Shown here piece by piece: positions 45,946-55,930 of a DNA stretch of 64,000 bases (position 1 is its first letter; each line of letters begins with the position of its first letter). The notes under the pieces were generated by a model. That model was not told the DNA's origin. It saw only the letters and a list, made by a program, of their open reading frames with translations, and ran no database searches. The stretch comes from Euptelea pleiosperma. Lineage: Eukaryota; Streptophyta; Magnoliopsida; Ranunculales; Eupteleaceae. The stretch spans positions 14,576,435-14,640,434 of the forward strand of contig CM068546.1 in the NCBI GenBank assembly GCA_035048495.1, written 5' to 3'. The position numbers and the translations under genes are program-made.

Positions 45946-46904
45946 TTTTTAAGTAAAAACCTACTTTTCTATGGGGAATCTCCCCAATTAGTGGACCCCC
46001 CATTTAATTAAAATTATTTTTGAAATTTGCGGGGTCCACTAACTGGTCGGACAGCGGGTCGATGATGATGGGCCCGGCTACTGGCCCACATGGACTGATG
46101 ATGTCCATCGTCTCACAAGATGATGTGACAGGCATTCTGAAGGCGATCGGATGCATGGTGACTTGATTGGGACCCAGATTGGTAGATCGACGGATCTAGA
46201 GAGATCCAACGGTCCGATTGAAGATCCAACGGTCCGATGGAAGATCCAACGGTCAGAAAGCTAAGGGAGATGAGATAGAGCTGATGGGCAGGAGTTCTGG
46301 GGTTAGGTCAGTAGATTCGAGGATCGAGAGATGAAGAGAGAGAGAGAATAAGAAGAGATGAGAGAAAAAGTATCAAAAAAAATGGAAAAAAGCACTGGCG
46401 GAGGGTCTAGAACCCTGGTCTTCACTGTGACCATCCTCACGCTTCTCCAGTAGAGTCGACTATCATTCTTTGCTGACTCATGTGGCTTTAAACGCTTTGG
46501 TCCGTCTCTTGGTCATTGGCTCTCCTGCTCTCTTCGTTCTTTGGGCCGGCTTTTTGGTCCTCATAGTTGGCCCATATCTTTTAGTCATAGCATGTGGGCT
46601 CTTTAAGCTTTGATAATGGGCTTTCCTGATCGATGTGGGCTCGCAAGTCTCGAGAAATGTCCCATTGGGGTTTCCTGCGACAGAAGAAGCGCGTAATGAG
46701 ACTCTATCAGAATGACTACATGTCTAGACTTCCGAAAATGTGTTTAATGCATGCAAATATACCATATCGTCCAGAAAAGTGTGTTCTACGCAACACAAGA
46801 GACTCTTACGTAGAAAAGTGGATAATTAGAGCAGTTTTACGTAGGAGAGTGCGATAACGCTAACAGGATAAGTGCTTAAAATAAGCACTTTTGAGCGAAT
46901 ATCA
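44413..46904 (-). mobile_element. Solo LTR (2492 bp) copy D, nested in copy F
   Basis: Plus-strand ends TGAAAGTAGGATTTTTCC (44413) and GAGCGAATATCA (46904). Flanks GTGGC (44408-44412) and GTGAC (46905-46909) form a near-perfect 5-bp target duplication; the uninterrupted family sequence here is CACTGTGACCATCC. So one family member inserted into another in the same orientation. Contains hairpin CGGATGTCGATCCA near 44530, an AT dinucleotide run near 45909-45938 and GAGTTGCAGGCTGCAACTC at 45660-45678. Confidence 0.88.
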
Positions 46905-47384
46905 GTGACCATCCTCACGCTTCTCCAGTAGAGTAGACTATCATTCCTTGCTGACTCATGTGGCTTTAAACGCTTTGGTCTGTCTTTTGGTCATTGGCTC
47001 TCCTACTCTCTTCGTTCTTTGGGCCGGCCTTTTGGTCCTCTTATTCAGCCCATATTTGGCCCATATCTTCTAGTCACAGCATGTGGGCTCTTTAAGCTTT
47101 GATAATGGGCTTTCCTGATCGATGTGGGCTCGCAAGTCTTGAGAATTGTCCCATCGGGGTTTCCTGCGACAGAAGAAGCGCGTAATGAGACTCTATCAGA
47201 ATGACTACATGTCTAGACTTCTGAAAATGTGTTTAATGCATGCAAATATACCATTTCGTCCAGAAAAGTGTATTCTACGCAACACAAGAGACTCTTACGG
47301 GATAAATAAAGTATTTTAACGTAGGAGAATGCAATAACGCTAAAAGGATAATTGCTTAAAATAAGCACTTTTGAACGAATATCA
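46905..47384 (-). mobile_element. Long-LTR copy F, right part
   Basis: Resumes GTGACCATCCTCACGCTTCTC, which in other copies directly follows CACT, and ends GAACGAATATCA at 47384. Together with 43207-44412 it forms an LTR cut by copy D. It has lost the 10-codon stretch around TACGTAGAAAAGTGG present in copies C and D. Confidence 0.8.
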
Positions 47385-48192
47385 TATTGTTAGAAACATA
47401 CAGGGACCAATGCAATTGCTATTCCCCACTTTGTATGCCCAGATTTAAATGTGTTTGTAGGTGTATAGAACCCGTAGATGGTGGAAATTAGGCAAGGCAC
47501 CTTTTCAATTGCTATTTTAATGCATGCAATATGCTATGAGGATTTACAGCCCATTGCTTTTATTTTTTTTAAGTTTGCAACGGTTCATAATCATTGCAAA
47601 CTACTATCACAACCGCTTCAAGATTGACGATGATTCAAAATCGTTGCAAAACAAGATTTAGTAACAATTACTAACTGTTTCATAATTTAAGCAACTATAG
47701 TGGAAAACAGAGTTGGAATGGTTATGAACCTTGCAAAACTAGAAACGATTCTTAACCTTAGGATAAACATATTTAGAACTGTTGTCAAACTAGAAATGAT
47801 TCTTAACCATAGAAAAAACATAATTTAGAAAATACATAAAAACCTTTTTTAGGCAGATGACAGATCATGCTAAAAGATAAAAAAAGTGATGGATGAGCAG
47901 AGCATGACCCTTAATTGCAGGAAGCTTCTATGTGAGATGTTCTTCTCACTTTTCGATCATTTTTATCATAAGAGATTATTAAGAGGGTATTTTGGAAAAA
48001 TGAGTGGAAAAAATGAAAGATAGGGTTATGGTTTTGGGTTTTAACATGTAAAAGTGAGGTTATAGCCTCATGTGTGCTTCGAGGCTATATAGCCTTAGAA
48101 ATGACCATTCAGGCTATAGCCTCGAGGCTGTTTCTTGTCTCCTCGAGGCGAGGCAAGCCTTAAGGCGTAGACTCAAAAAGTCTTTTTAAACC
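47385..48192. other. Repeat-rich intergenic region
   Basis: No gene. 47570-47830 has inverted and direct copies of AACGGTT/CGTTGCAAA and GATTCTTAACC blocks resembling CACTA or MITE subterminal repeats. 48060-48192 contains GAGGCTATAGCC repeats and ends TTTTTAAACCATGG, like the TTTAAACC-ended MITEs elsewhere in this window. Confidence 0.45.
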
Positions 48193-49540
48193 ATGGTCAC
48201 TATTAAGTTCAAAGTTAGCTTCCTTTATCTCTTCCTCAAATTTTTTTCTAGCCAAGAAGACAACTCTTTGAGAATATGGCCGTATTTAAGCCCCTCAAAA
48301 CTTGGTCTCCTCCAATCAGAGTACAGGTTAGAGAAAAAGTTAACAAGCTTTATGTCACTAGGCTGTTCAAACACTACTCTGTTGACTTTAAGATTAGAAA
48401 TGAAATTCTTCCTCCTCCCTTTAGCAATTCTATGGAAGAATCCTGTATTACCATCCCCTTCTTTTATTTGAATCTAGATTTTTGTCTCCAACTAACTTCT
48501 TCTCTTTTAAGGATTTCCTGAAACTATAGTTTAAGCCTTTTTCTTTAACCCACATCAAGGTTTCTGTTTTCTTCGATCAAGTCAATATTCTCTCTTTCCA
48601 TTAGGATCTTGGCTCTCAATTCTCCTACTAAACTGAAAGTAGATTTTTTCCACTCTTTTAGCTTAGCCTTCACATATTGTAGTTTCTTCATGAACTGATG
48701 ACCTGCCCAACCACTTGAAGTAGCTTTCAACCACCCAATTATATCTTTAAACGGAGGATGAGAAATCCACATGTTTTCAAATCAGAAAGGAGATGGCCTC
48801 TAATAATACCTCCAGTTGAGAGCATAATGGTGCAAAAGTCTGATATGGGTCTAGGGAGATGCCTTCAGAATTTTTTTAAGTTTCTCTTCTCACTCTGGTG
48901 AAATGATAAATCTGTCAAGCTTGCAACAAACTGGGTTATCTTGAAGGTTTGACCATATGAAGTTGGCATTTAGAAGGGGAATGTCTCTCAAGTTACTTTT
49001 TCTTACAAAGATGGCAATGAGTTATTCTACTACCTCCTCTTTTCTCATGGGAGAAGCGAATGACATTAAAATCTCCTCCTACACACCAAGGTAAGTCCCA
49101 CACTGATTGAATAGATTCGAGTTCATCCCAAAACATATTCTGAAGATTCGGTCTATTTGATCCATACACTCTCGTCAAAACCCACACAAAACCATCTTCT
49201 AAGTTATTGAAATGAAGAGAAGCAAAGAAATTACCCATTCTTTTGTCAAGAAACTTCACAACTTCATTGTCCCACATAACTAAAATACCTCGTGATTGCC
49301 CGATTGTCGGCAAAGCACACAATCCTTGCTTCCAGAATCCCAAATTTTTAACGACTATTCTATCGATACTGTTTTTATTAGTTTCTTATAGCAACAATAT
49401 ATCTATCTTGATTTTCATCAGTTACTCTTTAGTAGATCTCTTCTTCTTTGAGCATTTCAATTTGTTAACATTTCAGATCACAATCTTCATTGGATTAAAC
49501 AATTTGCCCTTACACTCATCTTCTTCGGATTGACCTACTA
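48193..49540 (-). pseudogene. LINE (L1-type) ORF2 N-terminal half, decayed
   Basis: Minus-strand reading from about 49505: start region MKIVIWNV, then endonuclease sequence SRGILVMWD, VYGSNRPN, WCVGGDFNVIRF (49343-48993), the block PRPISDFCTIML with GGIIRG near 48830, then MWISHPPFKDIIGW, SGWAGHQFMKKLQYVKAKLKEW and EVSWRQKSRFK (48772-48390). This is the endonuclease plus linker before the reverse transcriptase of plant L1 elements. Several frameshifts and stops. It ends abruptly at the MITE-like sequence at 48192. Confidence 0.85.
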
Positions 49541-49744
49541 TCTTATTCTTCTTCTGGATTGTATTGGAAACTTAATTTTGCCAAAGTCCTTAGGAATGTG
49601 ACTATGGAGGAACTATCTGATAAAGAGTTTGGTCTCTTGAGCCAAGTGAGATCTTTCCTTTGAACTCTTTTTTCAAAAGTCTTACTCTCCCCTCTTCTCC
49701 ATATCCTCCTTACAAGTAGAAGAACATTTGGGGTTTTATGCTCT
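49541..49744. other. Junction of two LINE fragments
   Basis: Short sequence between a minus-strand LINE 5' part and a plus-strand LINE 3' part. May contain the C-terminal end of the minus-strand ORF1. No ORF. Confidence 0.4.
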
Positions 49745-50545
49745 TTTGAAGATCAAATCTTTTTTTTGGATGGCCTCTCTCAAAAAGATAAACACTTGTG
49801 ATATGCTCCAATGAAGAAGAAAGTGCAAGGCTTTTTTTTCCGCACATATGCATGATGTGCAAAAATGATGGAGAATACATTGCAAGATTTCCTCAACAAT
49901 ATGAATCATTTCTTCAATCCTCTAAATATTCATTGGGTTCTTCCATTGGACCTATTGGAGTTGATAACTCAATGGAATGTTGTTCCTTTTGGTAGTTTTG
50001 GTTGGATCTTTTGGAAGAATCTCCTTACTACTATTTTGTGGTGCATTAATTTGGAGGAAAGGAATAAGAGGATTTTTGAGAATAAATCCTATATAGTCTC
50101 TGATATCATTAAAAGGATGAAGTTAAAGGTCTCTTCTTGGGTATCCATATCCAAAGAGTTCAAGGACAATAGTTGGGTGATGAGGTAAAGCTTAAATTTG
50201 ATGGATGCTCTTTGGGTAATCCAGGCTCGTTCGGTATAGATGGTGTATGGATAAATAGTCGGGAGCAATCATTTACATATTCTCGGGGCCGATAGATGAA
50301 GGCGATTCAATGAACAAGCTGAAATTCTCTGGCTCCTCCATGGACTATGTTTTTCAAAGAACCTTCAACCAAGATCGTGAATTGAGGGTGACTCAAGCAA
50401 TTGCATCAGTTGGGCAACGGAAAAAAAAAAGGTACTTGGAGGAGTCGACATTGCTAAAGAAATTTGCGACTTGATGCATCTATGAGCATCTCGTTCTCAT
50501 GCATATCGAGTTCAGCTAGCGGATAATCTTGTAAGGGAGTTCATT
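49745..50545 (+). pseudogene. LINE 3' part (zinc-finger RVT and RNase H), decayed, plus strand
   Basis: Reads LLKIKSFFWMASLKKINTCD, CMMCKNDGEYI, WILPLD-like, then WCINLEERNKRIFENKSY and, near 50187, LKFDGCSLGNPGSFGIDGV, the RNase H start typical of plant LINE ORF2 C-termini. Stops and frameshifts throughout. Orientation is opposite to the LINE fragment at 48193-49540, so these are two insertions or one inverted element. Confidence 0.8.
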
Positions 50546-50638
50546 GGGATAGTATTTATTGCGGCAAGGATCTTCCTTCATAACGTTGTCAATTCTCTGC
50601 ATGCATGGAACTGAGAATCACTCCAATTTGGCTATGCA

Positions 50639-51311
50639 GAGGAGCCATAACTGCGTTGTCCTTCAGTACAAGTGGATTGTCGCTAATCTCTGCATCAGAG
50701 GACTGCACTGTCTGCCTTTGGGATGTAGCAAGTTGGGTGGTTTCAAGAAGATTCAATCATAAGAAAGGTAATCTGGATCCTCCATGCTTGTTTTCCTGTT
50801 TTCCTCTAGATTTTATAAAGGATCTTCTGTTCTTACTTCTTACTGTTATAGGAAGAGATGACAAATTTCATTATAATAATCGTCACATCCTTCCTGAAGA
50901 TGCACTTTTATCAGATTCAGTCTTTTCGTGTACTCTTTTTCTTCTAGCAATTGTTTAAAGAAAGAAGAATAATTTTGTTTTCTATCTATAACGGGGCAGA
51001 TAACAAGCTTACTGGTGATTCCATGCTCAAAGCTGCTCCCTGTTGTTGGAAACCATCAGAGAGTTTCTGATCGGCTTCGTGTTTCTCTGCTAGACAAGTA
51101 TTCTCAGCCAATCAGCACCTCTAAGGGAACGATCGCTCTTCTACCCATGTATTGTTCACTTGAAGATGATCTTATCAACTCTGGTTCTCGAAGCACCGAT
51201 TCAATGAACCAGCGGATTCTTGATTTGAAGGACTAAACACATTCATGATGGAAGACAGGATGAATCTGCCTCTTTGTAAATGCAGTTGAAGTTGCACACA
51301 AGCAGGCAGGT
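50639..51311 (+). pseudogene. WD40-repeat gene fragment (two to three exons)
   Basis: Exon about 50639-50767 encodes one WD40 blade, GAITALSFSTSGLSLISASE then DCTVCLWDVASW, ending at a donor AAAG|GTAATC. The next coding block, about 50994-51235, reads ITSLLVIPCSKLLPVVGNHQ, RVSDRLRVSLLDKY, KGTIALLPMYCSLEDDL. In the correct frame there is no AG acceptor directly before it (ACGGGGCAG), so a splice site seems lost. After a TAA at 51234, recognisable sequence DESASL and MQLKLHTSRQ continues to about 51311 with stops or frameshifts. Other blades are absent; the upstream neighbour is a LINE. It resembles plant WDR18/RID3-type proteins from memory, but I do not assign a name. Confidence 0.65.
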
Positions 51312-51681
51312 AGAAATCCACAATTTTAATGGAATTTTGGTAGAATATCCCGGCTAAACATCTACTTGATCAAATTATTCTAACCATTTAAGTACCTAAT
51401 GACGAAATTTTTACGGAAACTTCCACAAGAATGCATCATATCAAAACAATTAGGATCATGTAATCAGCTCAAGTTTTGACCTCCTAGTACACAAGTAGCA
51501 CTGACCAAAATCTGACAGGCTTTTGTTTGTTTGGTTGAGGAATTTGGCAGCAAGGACTGACACCTACAGAGATACAGATATGCAAAAATAATTTCTAGAA
51601 AACATTTATAGAAAACAGTTCTACATTTATATGCAAAAATCATTTCTAGAAAACTTATTCAGGGCAACCTAACAGAGCCTA

Positions 51682-52065
51682 AGTGGGAAAAATTTCCACA
51701 CAGAGGGCTCTCATGGCCCTGAATAGCTCTTTGGGCCCTGAATAGCTCATTTTTTTTGGGCCCACTAACTGCATGGATGTTTAGTCCACCCCTTGGTGGA
51801 TATACATATGAAAAATCAGTATGGTTGGTTTTCTATCGCCATATATTTTAGCACTTTTTTTATTCAAGCATGTTCTTTCATATTTTTGGGTACTTAATCT
51901 AACACCTAGAAATTATCAATCGAGCTGATTTTTGGTATGTATATCCACCAAGGATTGGGTTAAACATCCATGAGATTAGTGGGCCCAAAAGAATGAGCTA
52001 TGTAGGTCTACGAGAGCTCTCTACATGGACTGCACCCAAAGTCCTCTGCATCTAAATTTTTTCCG
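51682..52065. mobile_element. Long-inverted-repeat element with FB1 core
   Basis: Arms: GGGAAAAATTTCCACACAGAG...TGGGCCCACTAACTGCATGG on the left and AGTGGGCCCAAAAGAATGAGC...AAATTTTTTCC on the right, in inverted order. The central part has CACCCCTTGGTGGATATACA opposite GTATATCCACCAAGGATTGG. Same design as 23966-24357. No ORF. Confidence 0.7.
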
Positions 52066-52191
52066 TCTAAAGTGACTTTTAAAGAATATTAAAGTTGGTA
52101 AAACATTTTCAGTATCTGTTTCCAACAAGTGTCATGTTCTGTTCGCCAAAAAATTGAAATTAACGTCCGTTGTGTTTATGTTCAGAATGAT

Positions 52192-52597
52192 GATGAAGTG
52201 TTCTTGACAAGCTGCATTATGTAATGGCTAAAGCATGGACATATCTTCTGCCACAGGGATGGGTACTTTATGGTTTGAACAAAACTATACCATACCAGTC
52301 CTTACGGGTTGAGCAGTTCCATAATTGATCTCAACAGTATACAGGGGTTCACTGGTTTTGCTACACCTGGGAATCTGTAGTTTGAACTAAGAAAGATGAA
52401 GTGTTCTTGACAAGCTGCATTATGTAATGGCTAAAGCATGGACATATCTTCTGCTATAGGGATGGGTACTTTATGGTTTGAACAAAACTACACCATACGA
52501 GTCGTTACGGGTTGAGCAGTTCCATAATTGATCTCAACAGTAAACAGTGGTTCACTGGTTTTGCTACACCTGGGAATCTGTAGTTTGAACTAAGAAA
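52192..52597 (+). repeat. Tandem duplication, 203-bp unit, two copies
   Basis: Units start at 52192 and 52395 with GATGAAGTGTTCTTGACAAG and end TGAACTAAGAAA. They differ at only about eight positions, so the duplication is recent. No ORF. Confidence 0.9.
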
Positions 52598-53082
52598 GAG
52601 TTGTTCAAATTAATCACAATTATCAAAAGACTGTACGCATCCACTGCAGGAAATGGTCCCTGAGAAATGGGAGAACTCCTTCGCTTCTAATTGTCTCAAT
52701 TGAATAAAATCTTTATACTAATCAAAACCATATAATCTTGGAAGATCCAAAAAGAAAATGCAGATGGATTTGAATTTTCAGGCTTGAAGGAAATCTGATG
52801 AGACATATTAGATTAACAAACCACGAAGAACTTTCATTTTGCAATTAACTGCTGCTCATAAACAGCTTTTGCTTATGGTTATTCAAGAGCTTCTTGGATA
52901 AATGCATAAAAACTGCTAAAAGCCAATTTAAGATGATAAGAAATCTCAAAATAATAATAAATCATTAAGCATACATGGTAATTTTTTGCTTATGAAAATG
53001 TAATTACTTAATAGCACTAAATTATATTGAAATAAGACAACTGAAGCTGAAAGAGACTTGGGAACGCCTATAGGATGAAGGA
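52598..53082. other. 3' flank of the DUF247 gene
   Basis: AT-rich, no ORF of note. Expected to hold the 3' UTR of the minus-strand gene; AATAATAATAAAT on the plus strand near 52950 is compatible with AT-rich 3' sequence but no polyadenylation signal is certain. Confidence 0.4.
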
Positions 53083-54375
53083 TTAACTAAGGATGGAGAA
53101 TATGGTTTTGGTGAGAGTGAGTAGCAGTAGTACAATAATAATTGAAAGTATGACCCATGGAGTATTGAAATAATCACGCTTTAAAGTTGATCGCCATCTG
53201 TGCCAATCAGTTCGGTAATATGCTTTCACTCGGCGGCACAGCCAATCATAACGGAATGTCTTCACTACAATCCCAGTGCAAAGTTCATGGATGATATGGG
53301 CCACCTCTTCATCATTGTCGAAGTAATTCTCAATTATTCCTTTTTGACGGAGTAATCTCACGTCCTTTTGGGAGTTGATAAGGAAATCTAGAAGGACGAC
53401 ATAAGATGTAATCTGACCTGCATTATACTCATCGCACATCTCCAAGGCAATGAGATTACGAAGAAGAACATTGATAACATCGTTAAAATAGAAAGGAGGG
53501 ATTTCAAACACTCCATCTTTACTAAATCTGATGTCCAGTAGGCTATAAGCCTTATTGTTCTTCTTGAAAATAACTCCGGCTGTCTCAAGGTCTGTAGCAC
53601 GAAATGTAAAATCCCAGGCTGGATAGTCTTCTAAGTCCATCTGTGAACAAGAGGGAATGAGTTTGGTCCGAAATATGTCCAGTAAATGTCTGCCTTCGAT
53701 GCTAGATTTTATTGGGACGAGTTCTCCAATTGTAGGTGTTATAGCATCAAAGAGACATCTCACAAGTTCGTCGATGGAGTGGCCTTCTTGCTTAATATCC
53801 CTAGTAAGTTTGAACAAACACTCAATAACGACGAAGGGAAGCTGGTTTTCGAGTAAAATCATGTCACGTAGTACGCTACCAAGCATCCAATTTGAATTGA
53901 ATATGGGGTCATTGTTGTCTCTCGACTTCTCATTTCCATAGCAGTAGATGAACTCGAGGATAAAGCTACCATCAAGTAGCATCATTTCGACAAAGTCATT
54001 ACTATTGAGGTTAATTGTTTCTGCATAACATTCACGTGCATCTACCTCCAACGCCCCGACGGCTTTGACCAAGTCCTCCAAACTTGTCGACGATCGAGAG
54101 AGGAGAGCATGCATATACCACTTCTTGTGCTCTTCCATGTCTTGTAGGTTATCTGTGCCATGGTGGAATGGGCCAATTGATACTAGCTCAGGCACATATG
54201 CATATTCTTTTACTTTGCGCAATTTCTCAGGAACTCTGTAGATACGACACTGCGATGAAGGCATAGGCTGGATTTTTCCTCTGATACGAGCAACCAACGA
54301 TTTCTTTGCATCTTCAATTTCAGTGGAGGGATGATTCTGCCCCACTTGTTTCTCCCTTGTTCTGTTGTCTGCCAT
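53083..54375 (-). CDS. DUF247 (UPF0481) family protein, 430 aa, single exon
   Basis: Intact ORF. N-terminal hydrophilic lead of about 25 residues, then the DUF247 domain: CRIYRVPEKLRKVKEYAYVP, VSIGPFHHG, MEEHKKWYMHALLSRS, MMLLDGSFILEFIYCY, RDMILLENQLPFVVIECLF, IPPFYFNDVINVLLRNLIAL, and the C-terminal segment ending in a hydrophobic stretch (WVILSIIIVLLLLTLTKTIF, residues about 405-425) that should anchor it in a membrane. Length is usual for the family. Biochemical role is unknown; some grass members are linked to self-incompatibility loci, which does not show that this one is. The ATG at 54375 is the first in frame and lies before the domain. No introns, as in most family members. No disabling changes. 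Confidence 0.93.
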   Translation of the reverse strand: MADNRTREKQVGQNHPSTEIEDAKKSLVARIRGKIQPMPSSQCRIYRVPEKLRKVKEYAYVPELVSIGPFHHGTDNLQDMEEHKKWYMHALLSRSSTSLEDLVKAVGALEVDARECYAETINLNSNDFVEMMLLDGSFILEFIYCYGNEKSRDNNDPIFNSNWMLGSVLRDMILLENQLPFVVIECLFKLTRDIKQEGHSIDELVRCLFDAITPTIGELVPIKSSIEGRHLLDIFRTKLIPSCSQMDLEDYPAWDFTFRATDLETAGVIFKKNNKAYSLLDIRFSKDGVFEIPPFYFNDVINVLLRNLIALEMCDEYNAGQITSYVVLLDFLINSQKDVRLLRQKGIIENYFDNDEEVAHIIHELCTGIVVKTFRYDWLCRRVKAYYRTDWHRWRSTLKRDYFNTPWVILSIIIVLLLLTLTKTIFSILS

Positions 54376-54821
54376 CTTTGAAGTGCCCGCCTAAGCCCCG
54401 CTTGGGGCGATCTGTCCGATTAGAAGAAGGGAGCAGGTCCAAAGATTTTGATGATTTCAGAATGACGATGTTACCTCTTTGGTGGATTCGGAGGAGCAAA
54501 TCTGTGGAGGATCCAACTGAGCTGATACACCTTCTTTTCGTTCTTGAATGGACTGAAATCTAGTGGATTGGAAGTTCTTGCCTCTTCAATCAGATTGCCG
54601 ATCGAAAGAAAGCTGCGGTAACTCCGGCAGAAATCGATGTGAGATTTTAGGGAGAGGAGTTTAATTCTTGCAACTTTGGGGATCTTTAAGGCGAGAAATT
54701 TAACAGAATGGTGCGATTCCACGTCGCGACTTTCGCAACTTTAGGGAGCGCGAGGAATGCTAGCAGAATTGTAGCTGTTAGTTGAGTAAAACCCGGCTGA
54801 TCACCGACAGTCAGCGACGCT
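54376..54821. other. 5' flank and probable promoter of the DUF247 gene
   Basis: No long ORF with a domain. Lies upstream (higher coordinates) of the minus-strand gene and should hold its promoter and 5' UTR. I could not identify a convincing TATA box. Confidence 0.4.
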
Positions 54822-55286
54822 CTAATCACCCATAATATGAGCCACGTGGTACACTCTTAGAGGACGCTGACTGTATGGATGTTTGGCCAATCCCTAAGTG
54901 GACCTACAAACCAAAATTCAGGCTGATTAGGGATTTCAGACCTTTGGATCTTTTACCCAAATAATGGTAAATAACGCTCAAATAATTCCTACAGTTAAAA
55001 TCAACACCCATGAAAATGACTTCAACTAAATAACGCGCTTAGAAATCACTGATCAGGTTGATTTTGGGTTTATAGGTCCACCTAGGGATTGGGCAAACAT
55101 CTTTACGGTCAGTGTCCTTTAAGAAATTGCCACATGGATTATATTGTCGGTGATCAGGTAGACAGATTTACTCCTGTTGGATTTGAGCATGGGGATTCTA
55201 GCATCATTTGGGTACTCCAATCTAACGACAAGAGAAAACCCGGAAAGGCTGACTTTTGGTTTGTAGGTCCACCAAAGGGTTAGTAG
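54822..55286. repeat. FB1 inverted-repeat element plus trailing arm scrap
   Basis: Core 54822-55140: GAGCCACGTGGTACACTCTT, GCTGACTGTATGGATGTTTG and AGGCTGATTAGGGATTTC face TCACTGATCAGGTTGATTTTG, TAGGTCCACCTAGGGATTGG and ACGGTCAGTGTCC. A further right-arm-like block TTTTGGTTTGTAGGTCCACC lies at 55252-55273. A hAT-like MITE has inserted just after it. Confidence 0.7.
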
Positions 55287-55649
55287 CTATGTTTTAAAAC
55301 TCGGAACTCGGACTCGACCCCGGAAGTCCATTGGGCCGAGTCACCTCGAAGACTCGGGAGTCGACTCGGCGAGTCATTAAATTAATTATTAAATATTTAA
55401 ATATATAAAATTAATGTTTATTAAAAAAAATATTCAAAAATTATAAAGTATAGTAAAAAAAATTTAGAAATTAAAAAAAAACATTTAATTTTGAGTCGAC
55501 TCGGCCTTTAAACTACTGACTCAGTAAAGACTCGGCCGAGTTTCCGAGTCCACTCGGCGAGGCATGCAAATCCGAGTTTGTATGCCGAGTCGACTCGAAA
55601 TACGATCGAGTCGAGTCGACTCGACGAGTTTTAAAACATAGGTTAGTAG
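55279..55649. mobile_element. hAT-like MITE, 355 bp, with 8-bp target duplication
   Basis: Body 55287-55641 has terminal inverted repeats CTATGTTTTAAAACTCG and CGAGTTTTAAAACATAG, perfect over 17 bp. Flanks GTTAGTAG at 55279-55286 and 55642-55649 are identical, and 8-bp duplications are characteristic of hAT elements. The interior is rich in GACTCGGCCGAGT and GAGTCGACTCG palindromes. Non-coding. Confidence 0.88.
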
Positions 55650-55779
55650 TCTCAAAAAAAAACAGACTGTCCTTCCTAGCAACCTAGTTCAATTCCTGTG
55701 CAAATATTGTCCTCAAGGTAATTATCCTTTCAGCCATCAAACACCAGAATGCTTCTTCGTGTTGGAATAGTAATATTAT

Positions 55780-55930
55780 CACTACGAAAGAGAAGTGCAA
55801 AGCCAATTGCATCTGGATAGTGGGGACCAAAGATCTGATAAACGTCTGGACAGATCCTTGGTTAGATTCCCACCCTGAGCACATTATCCCCCAGTATAAT
55901 GTCCTCCAAACTACCAAACTACGCTGGTAA
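55780..55930 (+). pseudogene. LINE fragment (zinc-finger RVT region)
   Basis: Plus-strand translation KCKANCIWIVGTKDLINVWT then DPWLDSHPEHIIP matches the W-VG-G...VW-DPW block just after the RT of plant LINEs. Only about 50 codons remain. Confidence 0.6.
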
